Shown in pieces: positions 55,642-64,000 of a stretch of 64,000 bases of DNA. The stretch comes from an uncultured Methanomassiliicoccus sp. (lineage in GTDB: Archaea > Thermoplasmatota > Thermoplasmata > Methanomassiliicoccales > Methanomassiliicoccaceae). The DNA lies in contig CAJKXZ010000002.1 in the NCBI GenBank assembly GCA_905203995.1, positions 124,001 through 188,000 of the forward strand, written 5' to 3'. The position numbers were made by a program, and so were the translations under genes. The notes below the pieces were generated by a model. The model saw only the letters and a program-made list of their open reading frames with translations. It searched no databases and was not told the origin of the DNA. Position 1 is the stretch's first letter, and the number at the start of each line of letters is the position of its first letter.

Positions 55642-55690
55642 ATTCTCTAATGATATGGCGAACAATGTTAATAATTATAAATAAAAAAAT

Positions 55691-56072
55691 TTAAGTTGAG
55701 TGCTTTTTTCCTTCGCCCAACCTAATACCCAGAAGAACCAATAGCAATCCTACGATCATGGATATTATTAGATAAATCAATGCCGTAAAATCCATTGCTT
55801 CGAGGAGTAATTGATCTGTACCATGCATGAATGTGCTGAAGGTAGACATGCCACCCATTATCCCAGTAGAGAAGAACAGATTACCACGTGTTCCCAAACG
55901 GCCATTGGTGACCATGCCAGTAGCTAATCCGATTAAAAAAAGCAGCAACGACATTAGCGAAAAATATTGATAGTGGAAAACCTCCAAATGGTTGTACAAT
56001 TAACATCAATGCCTCTCTAATTATCGCACCGATGCCTCCACCTGCAAATACAAGTGCTAAATCATATTTCAT
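55691..56072 (-). pseudogene. crcB: fluoride channel CrcB/Fluc with a one-base frameshift
   Basis: From ATG 56072 the frame reads MKYDLALVFAGGGIGAIIRE and reaches FFANVVAAF, then runs out of frame. In the next frame it resumes FLIGLATGMV with the pore motif GGMSTFSTF and the last helix. Six T bases at 55935-55942 (GCTTTTTTAATC) would join the halves; there are seven. Restored length about 126 residues, four helices, as usual. It overlaps the first crcB as TAATG. Homopolymer error, phase variation or true decay are all possible. Confidence 0.7.
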
Positions 56073-56464
56073 TAAAGGGCCCCCGCAAGAAATATACCCA
56101 TTGCTGCAGCAATTAGTCCGGCAACAACTGACCCTATCCAATATGTTATTGCTAAACCAGTCTTCTTCTTACCAATTAACTTAGCCGTATCCAGCTCATA
56201 ACTACTGAATGTAGTATATCCACCAAGGATTCCTGTTATTACCAAGGCGATTAGAAAACTGCCATATCGATTGTCCCAATCTATCAAAAATAATGTTGCC
56301 AAAAAACCAATCAAAAATGAGCCAGTAATATTTACGATAAAATTACCCCAAGGGACAGAACCATGATATCTGGATCCGACTGCTTTTCCCACACCCCATC
56401 TAAGTGAAGAACCTATACCTCCACCCAGAAATACAAGGACGATGGTAGTCAACACCCCAATCAT
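56072..56464 (-). CDS. crcB: fluoride channel CrcB/Fluc
   Basis: 130 residues, four transmembrane helices. FLGGGIGSSLRWGVGK near the start, GNFIVNITGSFLIGFLATL (second helix with the conserved Asn), GGYTTFSSYELD (pore motif with Phe), and a last Gly/Ala-rich helix. It exports fluoride passively as a dual-topology dimer; with the overlapping partner it could form a heterodimer. GTGAGG precedes the ATG, and TTTATATA on the minus strand near 56500 is the likely TATA box. I see no fluoride riboswitch in the short leader. Confidence 0.9.
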   Translation of the reverse strand: MIGVLTTIVLVFLGGGIGSSLRWGVGKAVGSRYHGSVPWGNFIVNITGSFLIGFLATLFLIDWDNRYGSFLIALVITGILGGYTTFSSYELDTAKLIGKKKTGLAITYWIGSVVAGLIAAAMGIFLAGAL

Positions 56465-56516
56465 TGCAATACCTCACACAATGATTTTGAGTGTTAGCAA
56501 TATGTATATAAACTCA

Positions 56517-57692
56517 TCATAAGATTAAATTTAATTCTTTTTCAATCATTAATTTTAAATCTTTAACTGGAAAATCATTGACATAGATGCAAGTTGTGCG
56601 TCCGCCAGCACCAGCGGGATCCACTAAAGATTTTTGGTCGATCCAGCCTTCTGCGGATAAATCTTTGAGATATTTCCAAAAAGAAGTACTCCCTTTGGGT
56701 TTTATGTTGCATTCCTCTGACGCAATGCGATAAGCAGTTTCTGCATCCTGACTAGTTGCATAACTATTCTCACCCATAGATCTGCAGATCGCTAATAGGA
56801 CTAATTTTCTGTTAAGATCCAGATTGGATAGTCTCAGCTCATTGCTTCCCTGTGAGTAGGTCATATTTTTCGCTTCACGAATGCACTCTGGAAGCATTTC
56901 TGTTAGGCCCATCTCTTCCGTAATTAATCCTGCACTTTCCAAGAGCTCGATTGCAAATCTTGCATCTCCTAATTCAGCAGAAGCTTCAGCGATCATGTCT
57001 ATACATTCTTCTGAAACAGTTCCTGGATAAAATGCCAAGTCAACTCTAGATTTTATGATGTCCCGCAGTTCTAATGCATTATATCTTTCAAAAGTCACAA
57101 CATTTGATTTACAAAATGTAGACAGAGCGGCTTGATCAAGATTTCCCACCAAATGGCGCTGAGAAATCATAATCAATGAAAGGGAGTAATTTTCGGTGTA
57201 ATCTTCATTTAATCTCGTTAAAGTGTAGATTAGGTCATTTGCGCCCTTTTTTAAGATTATGTCGGCCTCATCCAAAACAACGATCATATTCATTTTGCGA
57301 GTAGAGAGATGTTTCTGAATAGAACGGACATATTCTTCCTGAGCGATACCCCTCCGAGGATAATTTGGATCAAAGTAAGAGAGAATGGCATGAAGTATAG
57401 TGTATTCACTACGTTTCTGTCTACAGTTGATGACCACATGCGCGATATTGCAATCAGATAAGCGGCCATATCTTTCCATCGTTTGACAAAAGCGTTTAGC
57501 AGTTGCAGTTTTTCCAGTACCCACATTGCCGACTAACACTGCGGTTCGTCTAATTCCATGCAAGATGGGCCGGAAAATAGTTTGCAAACGTTGCATTTGG
57601 AATTCTCGATGGATTAAGACATCAGGAACATATTCAAACGAGAGCTTTTCATAATCTCGAATTATCCCATTGCGCTGATGTCCTAGATCCAT
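56517..57692 (-). CDS. cdc6: Orc1/Cdc6 replication initiator
   Basis: 391 residues. HREFQMQRLQTIF, Walker A GNVGTGKTATAKR (about 54-66), Walker B IVVLDEADII, sensor-1 MISQRH, and a C-terminal winged helix (about 300-391). It binds origin DNA and loads MCM. The gene lies at the end of gyrB-gyrA-cdc6 on the same strand, which hints that an origin is not far, although I found no clear origin repeats. Confidence 0.93.
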   Translation of the reverse strand: MDLGHQRNGIIRDYEKLSFEYVPDVLIHREFQMQRLQTIFRPILHGIRRTAVLVGNVGTGKTATAKRFCQTMERYGRLSDCNIAHVVINCRQKRSEYTILHAILSYFDPNYPRRGIAQEEYVRSIQKHLSTRKMNMIVVLDEADIILKKGANDLIYTLTRLNEDYTENYSLSLIMISQRHLVGNLDQAALSTFCKSNVVTFERYNALELRDIIKSRVDLAFYPGTVSEECIDMIAEASAELGDARFAIELLESAGLITEEMGLTEMLPECIREAKNMTYSQGSNELRLSNLDLNRKLVLLAICRSMGENSYATSQDAETAYRIASEECNIKPKGSTSFWKYLKDLSAEGWIDQKSLVDPAGAGGRTTCIYVNDFPVKDLKLMIEKELNLIL

Positions 57693-57711
57693 GTAATTAC
57701 CTCATGGATAA

Positions 57712-60246
57712 TCATTCTTCATCATTTTCAGGTAAAGATTGGTCCATAATGCTCAGATCTTCATGAGTCTCGATTTCTGCAACGAGTGCTTCTTCCTCAG
57801 TACCGATAAGTCTTGCAGCCGCCGTAACTTTATCACCTTCTGCCAGATTCATAATTTTCACTCCCTGGGTAGAACGACCCATCGTACGAATTTCTGAAGC
57901 TGGTACTCTGATAACCATTCCTTGTTGCGTAGTGATTATAATCTGATCGTCATCAGAGATTAACTTTGCTGAAACTACATGTCCATTACGGTCAGTCATT
58001 TTGATAGTAACAACACCTTTGCTACCGCGATGTGTTTTACGGTAATCAGAAACGAGGGAAATTTTACCAAAGCCATTTTCGGTGATGCTTAAGAGTTTGT
58101 CAGTAGGAGAAACAACTGCCATACTGACAACTTCGTCTCCTTCGCTCAGACTCATACCTTTGACACCAATTGCTTGTCTTCCAACGGATCTTACTTCAGA
58201 GACGCTAAATCTTCCAGCCTGCCCATCACGAGTGGCTAAGATGATTTCAGAATCGTGTTTAGCAAGTTTTGTATCTACTAGTGAGTCACCGTCTTCTAGA
58301 CTTATTGCAATGATTCCATTAGAGCGGATATTACGATAATTCTCTAATTTCGTTCGTTTAATAAGTCCACGTTTAGTAGCAAAAATGAGGTCATAGTCAT
58401 CATCAAAGTTATCCAAAGGCAGATTGTCTTCTATCTTTTCTCCTTCCTCTAATTTGGGCAAAAGATTGACAATAGCTTTTCCCTTTGAATGTCTGCCAGC
58501 AATGGGTATGCGGTAAGCTTTGAGAACGTATACCTTACCACGATCAGTAAAGAATAAGATGTAACTATGAGTCATTGTTACAAATAAATCTACAACCGCA
58601 TCCTCATCTTTTGTTTCCATACCCACTAAACCTTGTCCACCACGATGTTGTTGTTTGTAGGTACTTAAGGGGAGTCTTTTTATGTACCCATCATTGGAGA
58701 TCATAATGACTACTTTCTCATTGGGGATGAGGTCTTCAATGTCAAGATCGCCGGTATCAGCAACTATCTGGGTTTTGCGTACATCCCCATATTGTTCTTT
58801 CATTTCGAGGATTTCCGATTTGATTATCTCAAAGATCTTGTGTTCATCCTGCAGGATTGATTCAAGTTCTGAAATCTTGATTTTTAAGTGATCGTATTCT
58901 GCTTTTAAATCATCAATTTCTAAACTATTGAGTGATCTTAACCTCATATCAAGGATAGCTTTGGCTTGAATTTCATCAATTTCAAAGCGTTCCATGAGAC
59001 CTCTCTTGGCACTTTCACCATCCTCTGCTTCCCTGATAATGGCAATTGCTTCATCGATCGCATCAACGGCTTTGATAAGAGCCTGCAGTATATGATCACG
59101 GGCTAATGCCTGTTTTAGATCGAACTGTGTACGTTTAGTAATTATCTCTTTCCGATGGTCAAGATACACTGAAAGCATATCTTTTAGTGAGAGAATTTTT
59201 GGTTCATTATTTACTAATGCTAAATTGATAATTCCAAAAGTAACTTCCATCTGGGTATGCATGTATAGCTGATTGATTACGACCTCTTCCATGATGTCTT
59301 TTCTAAGTTCAATTACAATACGCATTCCATCTCTGTCACTTTCATCCCGGAGGTCAGTAATACCCTCGATTTTTTTATCTTTTACAAGATCGGCAATATT
59401 TTCAATTAAATTAGATTTATTAACCTGATAGGGAATTTCTGAAACGATAATGCGTTTCTTGCCGCCTTCCATTTCTTCAATGGATGTGTTGGCTCTAACT
59501 TTTATACGACCTTTTCCAGTAGAATATGCTTCGATGATGCCATTGGTACCATAGACTGTACCGCCGGTAGGAAAATCTGGACCGGGAACATAAGCCATGA
59601 GATCAATGGTGTCTGCAGAGGGGTTATCAATCAAATGAATGAGCGCGTCACAGACTTCTTTTAAGTTGTGTGGAGGAATGTTTGTCGCCATCCCCACGGC
59701 AATCCCAGAAGACCCGTTTACCAGCAGATTGGGAACCTTAGAAGGTAAAACTTCCGGCTCTTTTAAAGAAGCATCGAAATTATCCACAAAATTAACTGTG
59801 TCTTTTTCGATATCATGCAGCATCTCCTCTGCAATCTTATTAAGACGGCATTCTGTGTAACGCATAGCGGCAGCGGAGTCTCCATCCACACTACCGAAGT
59901 TACCATGACCTTCGATCATTGGATAACGCAGTGAAAAGTCCTGCGCCATACGTACAAGAGAATCGTAGACAGCAGAATCACCGTGTGGGTGATACTTACC
60001 AAGACAGTCACCCACAATTCTTGCGCATTTTTTATGAGGTTTGTTGGAAAAAACCCCCATTTCATGCATGGAGTAGATAATTCTGCGATGGACTGGTTTT
60101 AATCCATCCCTTGCATCAGGCAGAGCCCTACCGACAATAACGCTCATAGCGTAATCAATGTAGGATTTTTTCATCTCTGCTTCGATTGGGCACTTGAATT
60201 CTTTGGGAGTGCTTTCAATTTCATGATTAGTTGATTCGTCTGACAT
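57712..60246 (-). CDS. gyrA: DNA gyrase subunit A
   Basis: 844 residues. [36 protein letters not shown], catalytic Tyr in AAAMRYTE (about 130), PDFPTGG, and a beta-propeller with the GyrA-box-like QHRGGQG (about 535). Introduces negative supercoils with GyrB. Gyrase in Euryarchaea is of bacterial origin. It is 11 bases after gyrB and 19 bases before cdc6. Confidence 0.96.
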   Translation of the reverse strand: MSDESTNHEIESTPKEFKCPIEAEMKKSYIDYAMSVIVGRALPDARDGLKPVHRRIIYSMHEMGVFSNKPHKKCARIVGDCLGKYHPHGDSAVYDSLVRMAQDFSLRYPMIEGHGNFGSVDGDSAAAMRYTECRLNKIAEEMLHDIEKDTVNFVDNFDASLKEPEVLPSKVPNLLVNGSSGIAVGMATNIPPHNLKEVCDALIHLIDNPSADTIDLMAYVPGPDFPTGGTVYGTNGIIEAYSTGKGRIKVRANTSIEEMEGGKKRIIVSEIPYQVNKSNLIENIADLVKDKKIEGITDLRDESDRDGMRIVIELRKDIMEEVVINQLYMHTQMEVTFGIINLALVNNEPKILSLKDMLSVYLDHRKEIITKRTQFDLKQALARDHILQALIKAVDAIDEAIAIIREAEDGESAKRGLMERFEIDEIQAKAILDMRLRSLNSLEIDDLKAEYDHLKIKISELESILQDEHKIFEIIKSEILEMKEQYGDVRKTQIVADTGDLDIEDLIPNEKVVIMISNDGYIKRLPLSTYKQQHRGGQGLVGMETKDEDAVVDLFVTMTHSYILFFTDRGKVYVLKAYRIPIAGRHSKGKAIVNLLPKLEEGEKIEDNLPLDNFDDDYDLIFATKRGLIKRTKLENYRNIRSNGIIAISLEDGDSLVDTKLAKHDSEIILATRDGQAGRFSVSEVRSVGRQAIGVKGMSLSEGDEVVSMAVVSPTDKLLSITENGFGKISLVSDYRKTHRGSKGVVTIKMTDRNGHVVSAKLISDDDQIIITTQQGMVIRVPASEIRTMGRSTQGVKIMNLAEGDKVTAAARLIGTEEEALVAEIETHEDLSIMDQSLPENDEE

Positions 60247-60257
60247 TTTATTCCCCC

Positions 60258-62285
<2,028 letters not shown>

Positions 62286-62360
62286 TTACCATTTGAGAGG
62301 TCGTCTAAACTTAGCAAAACCTCATCTAGCTGAGTGTGTTTTCTAGAGGGTATGGGCACC

Positions 62361-63626
62361 ATGACCGGACTGAAAAATGGATTTGAAGCGGAGATTAAAA
62401 AAATTGCACAGCTCGAGGGCGTATCTGAGGAATTTGTAGCAAGAGGAGTAGAAGCTGGAAGAATCGTGATTCCCTGCAACCCTATTCATGCTCCCCAGCC
62501 CTGTGGAATTGGTGAAGGTCTCTCGGTGAAAGTAAACGTCAATGTAGGTACTTCCAGAGACCGCATAGAAGTAGAAGAGGAGCTCGAAAAGGTCCGGATT
62601 TCATTGAAGTATGGCGCTGATGCGTTAATGGATCTCAGTACCGGTGGTGACATAGATGACATCCGCTCAAAAATTTTATCAGAATGTTCAATTCCTGTAG
62701 GTACAGTTCCCATTTATCAAACAGGAGTCAGACTGGCCAGAAAAGGAGCCGTTGTTGACATGACTGAAGATGACATCTTCAATGGCATCATCCAGCATGC
62801 CAAAGATGGTGTGGATTTCATGACAGTCCATTGTGGAATAACCAAAGAGCTTGTTGAACGCCTTAAACGCTCCCCTCGTGTAACCGATGTGGTATCAAGA
62901 GGAGGGTCATTTTTAGTAGCTTGGATTTTACATCATGAAATGGAGAATCCACTCTACAAAAATTTTGATTATCTGCTTGAACTCGCAGAAGAGTATCAAT
63001 TTACACTTTCACTTGGTGATGGGATTCGACCAGGATCCACAAATGATGCTACCGATGGCCCACAAATTAACGAGTTGATCAACCTTGGAGAGCTTGTTCA
63101 GCGGTGTAGGACTGCAGGAGTACAAGCCATGGTAGAAGGTCCCGGGCATATGCCTATGAATCAGATTGAGGCTAATGTGAGGCTTGAGAAGCGGATTTGC
63201 GATAATGCACCGTTTTACGTATTAGGACCATTAGTGACAGATATCGCACCTGGTTATGACCATATTGTAGGCGCCATCGGTGGAGCGTATGCCGCGTGGA
63301 AGGGCGCTGATTTTCTTTGTTATGTTACACCAGCCGAACACCTATCGCTGCCTACACCGGAAGACGTGAAAGAAGGTTTGATTGCTAGCAAGATTGCTGC
63401 TCATGCTGCGGACTTAGCTCTAGGCCGTGGTGGCGACCGCGATCTCAGGATGTCCAAAGCTAGAAAAGAGCTGAATTGGGAGATCATGTACCACGAAGCC
63501 ATTGATGAAGAGAAAGCACGAGCATACCGTGCACGAGGAATTACTGAAGAAAAAGAAGGATGCTCAATGTGCGGGGACATTTGTGCAATAAAAATTGTAA
63601 ATGAGTATCTAAAAAACAGGTCATGA
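62361..63626 (+). CDS. thiC: phosphomethylpyrimidine synthase ThiC
   Basis: About 421 residues. MDLSTGGD, TVPIYQ, DFMTVHCGI, SRGGS, SLGDGIRPGS, GPGHMPMNQIEANV, and the C-terminal radical-SAM cysteines CSMCGDIC. It converts aminoimidazole ribotide to the thiamin pyrimidine in one radical step. Thiamin diphosphate is the cofactor of ComDE. I searched the leader by eye for a TPP riboswitch and found none. GAGGG stands 10 bases before the ATG; ATG 62352 is an alternative. Confidence 0.94.
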   Translation: MTGLKNGFEAEIKKIAQLEGVSEEFVARGVEAGRIVIPCNPIHAPQPCGIGEGLSVKVNVNVGTSRDRIEVEEELEKVRISLKYGADALMDLSTGGDIDDIRSKILSECSIPVGTVPIYQTGVRLARKGAVVDMTEDDIFNGIIQHAKDGVDFMTVHCGITKELVERLKRSPRVTDVVSRGGSFLVAWILHHEMENPLYKNFDYLLELAEEYQFTLSLGDGIRPGSTNDATDGPQINELINLGELVQRCRTAGVQAMVEGPGHMPMNQIEANVRLEKRICDNAPFYVLGPLVTDIAPGYDHIVGAIGGAYAAWKGADFLCYVTPAEHLSLPTPEDVKEGLIASKIAAHAADLALGRGGDRDLRMSKARKELNWEIMYHEAIDEEKARAYRARGITEEKEGCSMCGDICAIKIVNEYLKNRS

Positions 63627-63998
63627 ATGATGTGGGATTCTAATTCCAATCTTAAGACCCAAAACGACAAACGCTAAACCGATGACCAGTGTTAGGAAGA
63701 TGTACACCAACAACTCTATTCCTATCTGGTCCATCGTCAACACAATTTCATAGATAAATGTACTAAATGTTGAAAGGCCACCCATCAAGCCTGTAGATAA
63801 AAATGAACTCTGGGTCGTGCTTATTTTTTTAACAGCAAGTGCTCCTGCCAATACGCCGACAAAAAATGAAGCAAGCATATTGGCAATGAATATCGAAGCA
63901 GAAAGAATTTCGGTGGCGGGGACCACTAGCACAAATAACTCTCTGATCAATGCACCGAGACCACCGCCTAAGAAAACAAGGAAGAGATTGGGATTCAC
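63621..63998 (-). CDS. crcB: fluoride channel CrcB/Fluc, third copy
   Basis: 125 residues. FLGGGLGALIREL, SIFIANMLASFFVGVLAGAL, the pore motif GGLSTFSTFIYE, and a final helix with a short basic tail. Its N-terminal half is a good template for the frameshifted copy at 55.7-56.1 kb. It converges with thiC (six-base overlap), and its promoter lies beyond the window. Confidence 0.9.
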   Translation of the reverse strand: MNPNLFLVFLGGGLGALIRELFVLVVPATEILSASIFIANMLASFFVGVLAGALAVKKISTTQSSFLSTGLMGGLSTFSTFIYEIVLTMDQIGIELLVYIFLTLVIGLAFVVLGLKIGIRIPHHS

Positions 63999-64000
63999 AT

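Noticed and set aside
56465..56516. Fluoride riboswitch before crcB
   Set aside because: The predicted leader is under 30 bases, too short for the motif, and lacks its conserved bases.

Overview
ORGANISM. This is archaeal DNA: it encodes the polymerase D small subunit, Gins51, Orc1/Cdc6, a thermosome, PAN, aIF2-gamma, aIF5B, eS6, Trm56 and a CTP-dependent riboflavin kinase. It also carries coenzyme M genes (cysteate synthase, comD, comE, a COG1900/methanogenesis-marker-16 protein), so it is a methanogen. Bacterial-type gyrase, DnaK-DnaJ-GrpE, a moderately AT-rich base composition (judged by eye), and the near absence of TAG stops (I count 4 among about 70 genes: CPBP protease, trmI, ureB, ureF) suggest a member of the Methanomassiliicoccales (Thermoplasmata), a group that decodes TAG as pyrrolysine. 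A low-GC, gut-type Methanomassiliicoccus-like organism is my inference, not something the sequence proves.

LAYOUT. 0-4.4 kb: an NMT1-type ABC transporter (truncated binding protein, permease, ATPase) with a stop-interrupted secreted-protein gene inside it. 4.4-9.1 kb: a frameshifted HTH regulator, thioredoxin reductase and thioredoxin, a PRC-barrel protein, an HD protein, Trm56 and two winged-helix proteins. 9.2 kb: intron-containing tRNA-Asn. 9.3-15.4 kb: M20 peptidase, CYTH protein, zinc-ribbon CPBP protease, TIM-barrel protein, UPF0201 and DP1. 15.5-21.1 kb: the coenzyme M block. 21.3-26.6 kb: chaperone block thermosome-grpE-dnaK-dnaJ. 26.8-33.2 kb: DUF2240, MBF1, PAN, PIN protein, aIF2-gamma, eS6, Gins51, MBL hydrolase and tRNA-Lys. 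33.2-41.8 kb: GPN GTPase, RbkR-type riboflavin kinase, purSLQ, TrmI, ProRS and PRPP synthetase. 42-50.3 kb: HerA, DUF357, pantoate kinase, CoaBC, Tmk, Toprim, DUF167, citrate synthase and aIF5B. 50.4-56.5 kb: urease operon ureABCEFGD with a tandem crcB pair upstream. 56.5-64 kb: cdc6, gyrA, gyrB, thiC and a third crcB.

HOW THE GENES WORK TOGETHER. The most interesting block is coenzyme M. Cysteate synthase, an ABC-type ATPase, a HypB/CobW-like GTPase, an Fe-S protein, ComD and ComE are chained by overlapping starts and stops. They converge on a COG1900-ferredoxin fusion whose relatives turn an aldehyde into a thiol, which is the chemistry needed for the last step of coenzyme M synthesis. Elsewhere, a palindrome upstream of the riboflavin kinase-regulator recurs upstream of the ABC permease, which suggests a flavin-linked transporter. 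Urease sits beside fluoride channels, and fluoride inhibits urease.

DAMAGE. Four genes look broken: the truncated binding protein, the TAA-interrupted secreted protein, the HTH regulator (one-base deletion) and the second crcB (one extra T in a T7 run). Either real gene decay or assembly error could explain the single-base cases. Many starts lie about 25 bases from a TATA-like box, which suggests widespread leaderless transcription.
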